A stretch of DNA of 64,000 nucleotides, from contig NZ_VUNZ01000001.1 of the NCBI RefSeq assembly GCF_008386505.1, positions 1,116,001 through 1,180,000 on the forward strand, in the 5' to 3' direction. The notes beneath the pieces were generated by a model. That model saw only the letters and a program-made list of their open reading frames with translations. It searched no databases and was not told where the DNA came from. How positions within the stretch are numbered: position 1 is the stretch's first letter; the number at the start of each line of letters is the position of its first letter. Origin of the DNA: Chryseobacterium sediminis. Its GTDB lineage: Bacteria; Bacteroidota; Bacteroidia; Flavobacteriales; Weeksellaceae. The position numbers and the translations under genes are program-made. Positions 44,536-53,215 of this stretch are shown in pieces.

Positions 44536-45105
44536 TTATGGCATTAAAACCGTGTCTATTACATGAATCACTCCGTTAGACTGGTTTACATCTGCAATGG
44601 TCACTTTAGCACTGTTTCCTTTTGCATCCTTTATGTAAAGGTCTTTTCCTTTTGTCCAGAATGTAAGATCCTCTCCCTGTATAGTTTTCATCATACTTTT
44701 TCCGTTTCCTGCTTTTACGGCTGCCCAGATTTCTTTTGCGCTGTATCTTCCAGGAAGAACATGATAGGTCAATATGCTTGTAAGCATTGCTTTATTTTCT
44801 GGCTTTACAAGACTTTCTACTGTGCCTTTCGGAAGTTTTGCAAATGCTGCATCTGTGGGAGCCAGTACGGTAAAAGGTCCTGCTCCCTGTAATGTTTCTA
44901 CCAGACCGGCAGCTTTTACTGCAGCAACAAGGGTCTTGTGATCTTTGGAGTTGACTGCGTTTTCAATAATATTTTTGGAGGGATACATAGGCGCACCTCC
45001 TACCATTACTGTTTTTTCTTTCATCGTTTGTGCTGTTACCGTCCCGCTAAAAGCAAATGATAAAACGACCATTGCTAAAACTGTGATTTTCGATTGTGTG
45101 TTCAT
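44536..45105 (-). CDS. Secreted fasciclin-domain protein
   Basis: This 189-residue protein has a signal peptide (GTVTAQ, about 25) and one FAS1/fasciclin domain (about 50-189). The conserved H1 and H2 regions are FTVLAPTDAAFAKLPKGTVESL and GVIHVIDTVLMP. It is probably a periplasmic or surface adhesion module. It leads the minus-strand group with the two ferritin-like genes and is divergent from an ECF sigma operon, a common arrangement in which the sigma factor controls its divergent neighbour; here that is inferred. Confidence 0.9.
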   Translation of the reverse strand: MNTQSKITVLAMVVLSFAFSGTVTAQTMKEKTVMVGGAPMYPSKNIIENAVNSKDHKTLVAAVKAAGLVETLQGAGPFTVLAPTDAAFAKLPKGTVESLVKPENKAMLTSILTYHVLPGRYSAKEIWAAVKAGNGKSMMKTIQGEDLTFWTKGKDLYIKDAKGNSAKVTIADVNQSNGVIHVIDTVLMP

Positions 45106-45332
45106 TGCGTTGATTTTTAATTAATTATATTTAATTGTGCTTTTAATGTCATTTACGAGGTCGGTTTCATTTCAGATTGAAAAAAAATGAAATTTATTAT
45201 AACACAATGATTTACAGTTACTTATTTTTATTAAAAAAAGAAACAATCCTTAAAATAAAATTTCTCACATTGAATATTTTTCAATAATTTTCAAAAAAAC
45301 ATGTACGAAATAAAAGATAGATTAGATTTTAT

Positions 45333-45360
45333 TGACTATATGTTTTATTTTGTTACATTT
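45333..45360 (+). promoter_or_regulatory. Promoter overlapping the sigma gene start
   Basis: TTG (45333) is separated by 19 bases from TACATTTG (45353-45360), an exact fit to the Bacteroidota consensus. It overlaps the TTG codons that are the only canonical starts available for the gene. Confidence 0.55.
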
Positions 45361-45928
45361 GGATAGAAAAATAAAAGCTATTAAAACAACCTATTCGGAA
45401 GAGGAACTTATCGTTTTATTAAAAGAGAAAAACGAAACCGGTTTTCATTATCTGTATGACCACTATTCCGGTGCGCTGTACGGAATCATTCTCCGAATCG
45501 TTCAGTCTAAAGAATACACTGAAGAAGTGATTCAGGATGTTTTTGTTAAAATTTGGAACTCTATCCATCAGTACGACGCTTCCAAAGGAAGATTTTACAC
45601 CTGGATGATCAATATTGCAAGGAATACGGCTATTGATTATTTAAAGTCTAAAGGTTTCCAGAATGAGCTTAAAAACCAACCACTTCCGGATTTCGTATAT
45701 AATACTACAGAACTTTCAACGACAAACAATTCATCTGATTATATTGGATTTAACAATGTGCTTGAAGGGCTGGAAACAGATAAGCAGGAACTTATAAATC
45801 TTGCTTATTATCAGGGATACACTCAACATGAAATATCCGAAAAACTGAAGATACCGCTGGGAACAGTGAAAACGAAAATGCGTAATGCACTGATGAAATT
45901 AAAAGATTTGCTAAAAGATTATCAATAA
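45359..45928 (+). CDS. ECF-type RNA polymerase sigma factor
   Basis: This protein of about 190 residues has sigma region 2 (LYDHYSGALYGIILRIV, EEVIQDVFVKIW, RFYTWMINIARNTAIDYLK) and region 4 (INLAYYQGYTQHEISEKLKIPLGTVKTKM). No ATG exists in frame near the start. TTG codons occur at 45332, 45350 and 45359; the last gives LDRKIKAIKTTY and is adopted, with doubt, because a consensus promoter overlaps it. The anti-sigma gene follows after one base. Confidence 0.88.
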   Translation: MDRKIKAIKTTYSEEELIVLLKEKNETGFHYLYDHYSGALYGIILRIVQSKEYTEEVIQDVFVKIWNSIHQYDASKGRFYTWMINIARNTAIDYLKSKGFQNELKNQPLPDFVYNTTELSTTNNSSDYIGFNNVLEGLETDKQELINLAYYQGYTQHEISEKLKIPLGTVKTKMRNALMKLKDLLKDYQ

Positions 45929-45929
45929 A

Positions 45930-46751
45930 TTGAACACAAAAGAATACATATCATCCGGAATTATAGAATCTTATATTCTTGGCCATGCTTCTCCTGAGGA
46001 AGCAGGGATTTTGGAGTGTGTGATGAAGAATAATGCTGAAGTAAAAGCTGCTTTTGAAGAAGCACAAAAGACTTTGGAACATCTTGCTACCGCTCAGGCT
46101 GTAACACCTCCAAGTGATTTGAAATCTAAGATCTGGAATAAAATTCAGCAGGAACAGACTGTGGAAGAAATAGCACCTGCTGTTTCAACAGACATTCCTG
46201 AGAAAAAAGATCATAAAGAAACTCCGGAAAGAGTAAATATTCAGGGAAATACCCAATGGAAAACCTATGCAATAGCAGCTTCTGTATTGTTCCTGATAAG
46301 TGTTGCCGGCAATTTATTCTGGATGAATACACAGTCATCCAATAAAAAGGAAATCGCTTTACTAGCTGCAGAAAAGCAATCTCAGGATCTGGCAATGAAA
46401 AAAATGAACCGTAAGATTGATATGTTCTCCAATCCTGATATGCAGATGGTAATGCTTAAAGGTGTAGAAAAACATACGGATTCCAAAGCAATGGTTTTTT
46501 GGGATAAGAAAACAAAAGAAGTCTATCTGAATGCAGAAAAACTTCCTAAAGCTCCTGAAGGAATGCAATATCAGCTTTGGGCCATCGAAGACGGACAGCC
46601 TGTCAATGCAGGAATGTACACTGAAGATAAAGACAGCAACATTGCGCTGGCCAATATTCCCAATGCTCAGGCTTTTGCCATTACACTTGAAAAAGAAGGT
46701 GGAAGCAAAGTACCTACCATGGAGAATATGTTTGTAATGGGTGAAATTTAA
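45930..46751 (+). CDS. Anti-sigma factor (RskA-like)
   Basis: This 273-residue single-pass membrane protein has a cytoplasmic N-terminal part that begins NTKEYISSGIIESYILGHASPEEA, typical of zinc-free anti-sigma domains. A membrane segment lies near 110 (YAIAASVLFLISVAGNLFW), followed by a periplasmic RskA-type domain (MQYQLWAIEDGQPVNAGMYT). The start codon is TTG, one base after the sigma stop, so the genes are translationally coupled. Confidence 0.9.
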   Translation: MNTKEYISSGIIESYILGHASPEEAGILECVMKNNAEVKAAFEEAQKTLEHLATAQAVTPPSDLKSKIWNKIQQEQTVEEIAPAVSTDIPEKKDHKETPERVNIQGNTQWKTYAIAASVLFLISVAGNLFWMNTQSSNKKEIALLAAEKQSQDLAMKKMNRKIDMFSNPDMQMVMLKGVEKHTDSKAMVFWDKKTKEVYLNAEKLPKAPEGMQYQLWAIEDGQPVNAGMYTEDKDSNIALANIPNAQAFAITLEKEGGSKVPTMENMFVMGEI

Positions 46752-46763
46752 AACACTCCTTTA

Positions 46764-48563
46764 TCAGTTTCCAAAGTTCACAAAATGAGGAATATCTGTT
46801 GCAAAATTATTCATTGGTAAAAGATTATTCCTATTGCTGTTAAAATCAAAAACCGAATTATTATCAAACGGAACCCGCGGATAATACATGAAAGAAATCT
46901 GAATTCTGTTGAAAACCAGGTACGGATTATTAATCAATACGCCGATACCAATTTTTGTATTTGCCTTTGTTTTCAATAGTTTATCATCAGGCATTCCCAA
47001 CCACCCAACTGCAGTTGTTAAATAAGGGCTGAAGTGGAAATTCTTCCACGTTTTATTAATGAATAATTGAAGCTGATACCTTAAAACCAGCTTTTTAGTC
47101 CCTATATAATCCGAATTGTAAACAGGAAATTCGTCTGTGGAAGAAAGATTGATTCTGTCTTTATAAGAATAATTATGCTGCGGATTCCCTAATGCTACAG
47201 TGGGAGAAAAGAAATGCCTTGCTTTGGCAAATTTCCAGTCCATAAGATTTGTGAAATAAGTTCCGTCTACACGGAAAGATTCCCTATTCTGGCTATCTTC
47301 ATTAAAAAACCGTCCAAACTGCGCTTTCACTGTGAAATATCCAACCTTTATAAAACTACCGTAAGAGGCAGAAATTCCCACATAAGGGTTCACTTCTTTA
47401 TTTCTTGACAACCCTCCTGCAATAATGTTCACAGAGTTACCATAAGCAACATCTTCAGGCAAATCATATTGAAAAATATTTTTCTGAACCGAAAAATTTC
47501 TGTGGATAAACCCAACAGACATCAGAAAACTGTTATATGAGCTGAAGTATTTATACTGGTCTATTCCCGGACTGTCTTTATACTGATAATTTTGAAATCG
47601 TCCTATTATTGCAATATTGCTAGATACTTTTTCGTTGGGATCTGATGAAACGGGAATCTGATAACCACCCCATAAATCCTGGCTGTAGACTTTGATCTGA
47701 ACTTCCGGAAAAGCTGTATCGGTTTCTGTAGGAAGTAAAACTTTCCTCTTAAAATATTCAAATGTAAAACCACCCGCCCATTTCGTCAAAGGTGAGAAAA
47801 AGTCTCTTCTTAAGCTGAAATTAATTCTTTCATTTTTTGAAAAATCTCTTTCCCCGAGAAGCTGTGCATTGATATAAGTCCCTAGAAGGTTATAGGTTGT
47901 ATAGCTTCCCAAAAGATAATCCTGCTTTTCTTTGGAATCATTTCTGTAAAGGAAATCAAGAGTGTGCCCTAATCCTAATACATTTTCTTCAGTAACTCCG
48001 AGACCAATTTTACTTCCGGAATAGCTGATTCTCGGCTTCAGACTCCAGGAATCCAGAACTTTTACCACAACATCAATAGAATCTTTGCCGGAAGTACTAT
48101 CGGAAACACTGATATTCACTCTGTTGACAAATGGCATGGCTCTAAGCAAACGCTCGGATTCATAAAGTTTCTGGGCATTATACTCTTCCCCTTCTTCAAA
48201 AAGTAAATAATTATTAACGGTAGAGTTTCTTGTATTGGCATGAAGATGATCTGCTACCCAATCATACCATCTGGCTTTTTCTTTAGTATCTTTAGAGCCA
48301 TATCCAAAAGGGTCGATGGTTTCGATCCTTATTTTTCTGATGTATTTTTTATTATAAGCCTCCTGCGACAGTTTTTCTGTCCTTGACTTCACGGAAGTAG
48401 AATCCGGCTCTCTACGAAATATAAAGCGGTGAATGAATTTGGTAACTTTTCTCTTATCCGAAAATTCTTCTATTTTGTAATACAGTGAATCTTTCTTCTC
48501 CTGTGCATTTAAAAAGAAAAAACCACCAAAAAAGAAAATTAAAATTGCAATCGTTCTAGTCAT
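46764..48563 (-). CDS. Outer-membrane protein with POTRA-like and BamA-like barrel parts
   Basis: This 599-residue protein has a signal peptide (FFLNAQ, about 20). A POTRA-like region follows (about 75-175; IRKIRIETIDPFG, LRAMPFVNRVNISV), then a long beta-barrel region to the C terminus. It resembles Omp85/surface antigen proteins but is shorter than BamA and has few POTRA repeats, so it may be a specialised translocator or lipase-type relative. It is monocistronic and convergent with the anti-sigma gene with only 12 bases between them. Confidence 0.82.
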   Translation of the reverse strand: MTRTIAILIFFFGGFFFLNAQEKKDSLYYKIEEFSDKRKVTKFIHRFIFRREPDSTSVKSRTEKLSQEAYNKKYIRKIRIETIDPFGYGSKDTKEKARWYDWVADHLHANTRNSTVNNYLLFEEGEEYNAQKLYESERLLRAMPFVNRVNISVSDSTSGKDSIDVVVKVLDSWSLKPRISYSGSKIGLGVTEENVLGLGHTLDFLYRNDSKEKQDYLLGSYTTYNLLGTYINAQLLGERDFSKNERINFSLRRDFFSPLTKWAGGFTFEYFKRKVLLPTETDTAFPEVQIKVYSQDLWGGYQIPVSSDPNEKVSSNIAIIGRFQNYQYKDSPGIDQYKYFSSYNSFLMSVGFIHRNFSVQKNIFQYDLPEDVAYGNSVNIIAGGLSRNKEVNPYVGISASYGSFIKVGYFTVKAQFGRFFNEDSQNRESFRVDGTYFTNLMDWKFAKARHFFSPTVALGNPQHNYSYKDRINLSSTDEFPVYNSDYIGTKKLVLRYQLQLFINKTWKNFHFSPYLTTAVGWLGMPDDKLLKTKANTKIGIGVLINNPYLVFNRIQISFMYYPRVPFDNNSVFDFNSNRNNLLPMNNFATDIPHFVNFGN

Positions 48564-49027
48564 TAGTCATCAAAAATTCAATACAGTTTCTAGCATCAAT
48601 TTATAAGCCAATAAAGCCCTACAATATATAAAAAGAAAAAACATTTATAGAAGATATACCACACAGCCTATTCTTTTTTAATACTGCTGGCATGGCCTAT
48701 TGTACTACGGCTGGCATTTTCTACCGTTCTATCATCTTTGATCTCCCCTTTCCAATACATTCAATATGATTTCACTCATAATTACCTGATCACATTTAAT
48801 CTTATTTTTAAGTCTTGTTTATAATTGCATCTTACTTGAAATCGGATAAGCTTTTCTGTAGTGGAAAGGCTTATTTTATTAAATAATCTTCAGAACTATA
48901 CTGCCAAGTTGGATGGTATAGAAGCTGTTTACATTAGAAAATTCAAAAGCTAATTTAAATCACAAAATAAAACTTCCAAGTACAACCTTTTTTAGTTATT
49001 TTTACTCATTATAAATAAAAATAAGAC
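48564..49027. other. 464-bp intergenic region
   Basis: This AT-rich spacer lies between divergent genes. A hairpin (ATAAGCTTTTC from 48846 with GAAAGGCTTAT to 48873, then TTTATT) could be a terminator of a short transcript, but no -7 box of good quality precedes it. Nothing else was recognised. Confidence 0.45.
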
Positions 49028-49513
49028 ATGAGAAAAATCGTACTCTCGGGAATAGCTGTTATGGGAGGATTTCTAGCAGTAAATGCACAATGCAAACCGG
49101 TATCTACGCTTACAGAAAATTTTGACACCTGGAAAGATATCAATAAATGCTGGACTGCTCAGCCGGGGAAAGCCATGCTATATGCCAGTGATAAAAGAAT
49201 TATTTTTTATTCAATGAGCAACCCGGGGGAAAATATGTATCTGGTAACTCCGGAAATCAAAGCAGGAACCTATACACTTTCTCTTGATCTTTCGGACAAT
49301 GGAGGCGAAACAACACTGGAGCTTTTCTCAGTAAACAATTCTTCCGATCCAAAGACTTATGTTTCAATAGCGAAACCTTCAAAGATAACAGGAGAGAAAA
49401 AAACATATACCATTTCTTTGAAAAAAGACTCGCATCTGGGACTGAAAGTTCTATTGAATGGTGTACATCAGGCTGTTTATATGGATAATTTTTCTTTAAC
49501 TCCAAAGAAATAA
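49028..49513 (+). CDS. Small secreted beta-sandwich protein
   Basis: This 161-residue protein has a signal peptide (LAVNAQ, about 20). The rest looks like a jelly-roll or cleaved-adhesin module (ENFDTW, WTAQPG, YLVTPEIKAGTYTLSLDLSDNGGETTLELFSV, VYMDNFSL). That domain type binds carbohydrate or protein in larger T9SS substrates; here it stands alone with no sorting domain. The exact function is unknown. Confidence 0.75.
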   Translation: MRKIVLSGIAVMGGFLAVNAQCKPVSTLTENFDTWKDINKCWTAQPGKAMLYASDKRIIFYSMSNPGENMYLVTPEIKAGTYTLSLDLSDNGGETTLELFSVNNSSDPKTYVSIAKPSKITGEKKTYTISLKKDSHLGLKVLLNGVHQAVYMDNFSLTPKK

Positions 49514-49610
49514 GCCTTGAAATTGGCAATTCCATTTTAAATATAATTTTTGTTTCCGCCCTACAAAGTCTTCAGATATTATAAGACGGGATACAAGATT
49601 TATATAAATA

Positions 49611-49664
49611 CAAAAAAGAGGCTGCCTCCTATATTTGCATTATCGAATATTGGAGACAGCCTTT
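49611..49664 (-). terminator. Terminator of the terpene synthase operon
   Basis: GGCTGCCTCC (49620-49629) pairs with GGAGACAGCC (49652-49661), with one mismatch, and the stem extends inward through AT pairs. On the minus strand the T run from 49617 to 49612 follows. Confidence 0.7.
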
Positions 49665-49730
49665 AAAGTAGTTGCGGAAGTAAAATTCAGACTCATTATT
49701 GAATATGGGTGAGCAGAATTGACACTAAGT

Positions 49731-50714
49731 TTATGGCGTAATGATCCCGTATTCAGGTTTAGGAAATTCACCAGGAGTTTTGTATCTGGTAGAATTGCCT
49801 TTATGATACCATTCTCCCAAACCTGAGATCATGAGTGCCATATTATGTACAAACCGTACAATATTCTTTTGATGAATACCAAAATCAGGTAAATTATTCT
49901 GAAGTTCAACAAACTCCTGAACATATAAATCGTGGATATGCATTGCTTCGGTAATGGCTTCTTCCAATGAAACATGATACTGATTCTTTATCACCAATAT
50001 AATGTTCAGAATTTCTGTATCAATTCTTAGCTCCTTCTCTATGGAAGCAAAATCATTCTGAATCGCCATTATTCTGCACATCAGCATTTTTAAACGTTTT
50101 ATAATTGGATGTTCAGATATATGCCCCGGAACAATGTAGTTAATGGAAGGCTCTACCGGATCTCCATATGGGTACATAGAAATGGAATATTCACGGATAA
50201 GTAAAAGATTGCTAAGGCTTGGAAATTCTTTTTTTAACTTGTAGGGCGTTTCTTCCATAATTCCATAGGTAGTATAATTATAAAAGTTTTTAGCCCAACG
50301 TACCAACCATTCGTCATTTACGTAAGGAATAAATTCCTGCCTGCTTAAAGCCACTTGTTTTATCAATCCGATCTCATCTGCTTTAGGCTGTTCTCCCAAC
50401 ATTACATCCATTATATGATCCCTGATATCTGCAAGTTTATCAACAGGGCACAACTCATAATAATCATCAAACAGAGTCAGCCAGACCATAAATCTTGCTA
50501 TAGGTCTGATCTGTTCTTTGGTATTAGCCGCCGGAAACATATATGATGCAGCCTCTACGAGACCGTGTTTCTTATACTTAATTCTTGTAGCTTCGGACAT
50601 AAACTGATAATCCGTATCAATCCAGTTATTCTGTTCTTCATAAAAGGATTGTGAAAAAGGGCCTATTTCATAGGGCCAGGGATATTGTAAAACAGGAACA
50701 TCTTGTTGTTTCAT
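49731..50714 (-). CDS. Class I terpene synthase, copy 1
   Basis: This 327-residue terpene cyclase is of the bacterial class I fold. The aspartate-rich metal site is DDYYE at 83-87, and the NSE triad is complete: N220, S224 and E228 in NDFASIEKE. A C-terminal RY pair (TRY near 312) is present. It is expected to cyclise a prenyl diphosphate; the product cannot be predicted. It is the last of three tandem synthases, 30 bases after copy 2. Confidence 0.93.
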   Translation of the reverse strand: MKQQDVPVLQYPWPYEIGPFSQSFYEEQNNWIDTDYQFMSEATRIKYKKHGLVEAASYMFPAANTKEQIRPIARFMVWLTLFDDYYELCPVDKLADIRDHIMDVMLGEQPKADEIGLIKQVALSRQEFIPYVNDEWLVRWAKNFYNYTTYGIMEETPYKLKKEFPSLSNLLLIREYSISMYPYGDPVEPSINYIVPGHISEHPIIKRLKMLMCRIMAIQNDFASIEKELRIDTEILNIILVIKNQYHVSLEEAITEAMHIHDLYVQEFVELQNNLPDFGIHQKNIVRFVHNMALMISGLGEWYHKGNSTRYKTPGEFPKPEYGIITP

Positions 50715-50744
50715 CTTTAAAAGTTGTTTTTAAATTAAGCTTAT

Positions 50745-51749
50745 TTATAGTTTATTATTGGACGCCAGATGATCCTCAGGCCAGGCAAAACCAACTCCTC
50801 CATGCTTGTACCTATTGGTTTGCAAATAAAAGGTATTCACTCCCTGAAGCCCAACTCCGGCATAATAAACAAATTTGTCAATGTATTCCTGGTATTCCCC
50901 AAACTCCCGATACTCTGCATGTAAAGCCATTAAACTTGCCAATTCCTCATTATGAATACGTAAGGCTTCTGCACAAGCGTCCTCCAACGAAAGATTATAC
51001 TCCTGCTGCAGTACAAAAACCAGATTAAAAACCTCTGTTCCTTTCGCCATTTCTTTTGGAAGAGAATGAAGATCATTTTGCCAGGCAACAACCAAAGTCA
51101 TATGGGAAATCATCTTTTGCACTACTATATGTTCAAAGATATGTTCCGGAAGGATAAGACCTGATTCAATCTCACCAAAAATCAGATAAGGACGCATGAG
51201 AACTGAATATTCACGAATGGTTTTATAAAGATTCAGTGATGGCGGACGATTGACTATTTTATAAGGATACTCTAATTCTATTCCGTATCTGAAGGATTGA
51301 TAAAAATAATAAACAAACCGATCAAACCATAGATCTGGCATCAAAGCACGAAATTCATCCCGAATCATTGCCATATGATGAGAAAGAGCATTTTCTTCCG
51401 GGCTGGGTTGAGCGCCTTTGAGAATATCTGTACAACGAATCCGTAACTGCTGAATCTCCTCGAGGGACGAATGCTCTACCTGATCATCAAGAGCAACATA
51501 CTGAAGCATAAACCTGTTGCAGGGAATCGCCTGCTCATAGGTTAAGTGAGGCCACATACGTGCAGTACACATATGCAGTTCCATTTTTTTATAAATTTTC
51601 CGTTGTTTCTCGGTCAAAAAGGTATAATCATTATCAATCCAACCATCCATATCCCTTCCCATTTGTTCTGCATGTGGATTAATGAGATCAGGCCATGGGT
51701 AACACCCCCTTGGCAAATAATCTGCACTATTAAATTGTTCTGGTGTCAT
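50745..51749 (-). CDS. Class I terpene synthase, copy 2
   Basis: This 334-residue paralogue has the metal site DDQVE at 88-92 and a complete NSE triad, N225, S229 and E233 in NDLHSLPKE. The NPHA motif near residue 24 is shared with copy 3. Divergence from copies 1 and 3 is large, so the three probably make different products. No prenyltransferase or cytochrome P450 gene lies next to the group, so substrates must come from the main isoprenoid pathway. Confidence 0.93.
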   Translation of the reverse strand: MTPEQFNSADYLPRGCYPWPDLINPHAEQMGRDMDGWIDNDYTFLTEKQRKIYKKMELHMCTARMWPHLTYEQAIPCNRFMLQYVALDDQVEHSSLEEIQQLRIRCTDILKGAQPSPEENALSHHMAMIRDEFRALMPDLWFDRFVYYFYQSFRYGIELEYPYKIVNRPPSLNLYKTIREYSVLMRPYLIFGEIESGLILPEHIFEHIVVQKMISHMTLVVAWQNDLHSLPKEMAKGTEVFNLVFVLQQEYNLSLEDACAEALRIHNEELASLMALHAEYREFGEYQEYIDKFVYYAGVGLQGVNTFYLQTNRYKHGGVGFAWPEDHLASNNKL

Positions 51750-51808
51750 TTTTATTTAGTTTTTTAATTATTTGTTCTTAAATAAATAGTAATCTGATCT
51801 TTCAGATT

Positions 51809-52831
51809 TTATTGAATTTGATTCTGTTCCAGTGTTTTTTTTAATTCTGAAACACTTGGAAACTCAGCCTTGTTATAGCGGTCAAGCTTAGTGGATATAT
51901 TTTTCCAGCCACTTAGTACCATGCTCATATAGTGAACCCAGTTTACCACAGCTTCATGCCAGATCCCAAAATCAGGAAGTGATGCCTGCAGTGTTACAAA
52001 CTCTTTCAGATCTTCATTATGAAGCCGCAAATCTTCAAGACAAGCTTCTTCCAGAGAGAAATGATGTTCATTCTGAATCACTTTCACGATATTATAGTAA
52101 ATACTTCCAGTAGCTTCATCTTTCATAACAGACTGTACTTCATTGAAAAAGGTCACCAGATGGCAGGCCAGTGCTTGCAGCCGACGGACTACCGGATGCT
52201 CATGAATTTCAGAAGGAAGAGTAACTCCTGTTTCTACTTCTGTAAGCTGTAAAAAAGGATACAGACAGATTGAATCTTCTCTTAAAGCAATACATTCTGT
52301 TACCGTAGGAAAAAATTTATTTTTCTTGTACTCCAGCTCTTTTTTAAGCCCAATAAAATATCTGCTGATCATTTGGCTAAAACGGACCATAGATTCCTGG
52401 GAAATAAACTGAAGCAATTCCTGTCTTAATGAAGCAAGCATAGAGGCTAAAGGAATTGTAGACTGAGAAGCAGAAATTTCACCATTCAATATCGCAATGG
52501 ATTGAGCATGTACATCATCAATGTCTTCAGGCTTACTTTCTTCATACAGGTCATCATTATAGAGTGTCCATAGCATCAGCCTGCAAATAGGCCGGAAACG
52601 TTCAGCAGAAGCCGTAGGAAACCATTGGGCAGCGATGTGGGCAGTTTTGGTTTTCTTGTACTTTTTACGCAGATCAGGATTATTTTGATACAGCCACAAA
52701 TATTCACCATCGATCCATTGATTTTCGGTGATATCCTGTAATTGATCTGCATGCGGGTTTTTTAAGGTTGGGAAAGGATACCTGAACTTCGTACGAAGAA
52801 GTTCAAGAGGGTTAAAATTTTCATTACTCAT
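51809..52831 (-). CDS. Class I terpene synthase, copy 3, with altered NSE triad
   Basis: This 340-residue paralogue is the first gene of the operon. The aspartate-rich site is DDLYE at 93-97. The second metal site reads NEVQSVMKD: N230 and S234 are kept, but position 231 is Glu instead of Asp and position 238 is Asp instead of the usual Glu. Activity may be changed or lost; the rest of the fold seems intact. It lies 59 bases upstream of copy 2. Confidence 0.9.
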   Translation of the reverse strand: MSNENFNPLELLRTKFRYPFPTLKNPHADQLQDITENQWIDGEYLWLYQNNPDLRKKYKKTKTAHIAAQWFPTASAERFRPICRLMLWTLYNDDLYEESKPEDIDDVHAQSIAILNGEISASQSTIPLASMLASLRQELLQFISQESMVRFSQMISRYFIGLKKELEYKKNKFFPTVTECIALREDSICLYPFLQLTEVETGVTLPSEIHEHPVVRRLQALACHLVTFFNEVQSVMKDEATGSIYYNIVKVIQNEHHFSLEEACLEDLRLHNEDLKEFVTLQASLPDFGIWHEAVVNWVHYMSMVLSGWKNISTKLDRYNKAEFPSVSELKKTLEQNQIQ

Positions 52832-53148
52832 GACTTTATGTTTTAATGGTTACTATCTTTTATTGTAATCGTTTTATTTAAACACATGGCTCATTATAAG
52901 AATAACAACCATACTAAAAAACATACAACGCTAAATATCAAACAGATACAGTCATGAACAATGAAATAAATGTACAAATTAATTTTATTAACTCATATGG
53001 AATTTTACCACATTATCAAAATATATTTAAAATATTGATTTACAGTAAATTACAAACATGCTTCAATAATAATTCAAATTTATCAATCAGATTATCAATA
53101 AGTTAACATCTCAAAAACAGTTGATTATTTACCTGTAAGCAATGAACC
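52832..53148. other. Intergenic region upstream of the terpene synthases
   Basis: This AT-rich spacer should hold the operon promoter on the minus strand, but no exact TAnnTTTG box stands out; TATGTTTTTTAG near 52915 is the nearest. No coding potential was seen. Confidence 0.4.
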
Positions 53149-53180
53149 AAAAAAACTCCTGTTGAAAAATCTACAGGAGT
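53149..53180 (-). terminator. Terminator of the 53216-55409 operon
   Basis: ACTCCTGT (53155-53162) pairs with ACAGGAGT (53173-53180). On the minus strand a T run follows. Confidence 0.75.
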
Positions 53181-53215
53181 CTTTAATTATTTTTGGTGTA
53201 TACTCATAATGAATT

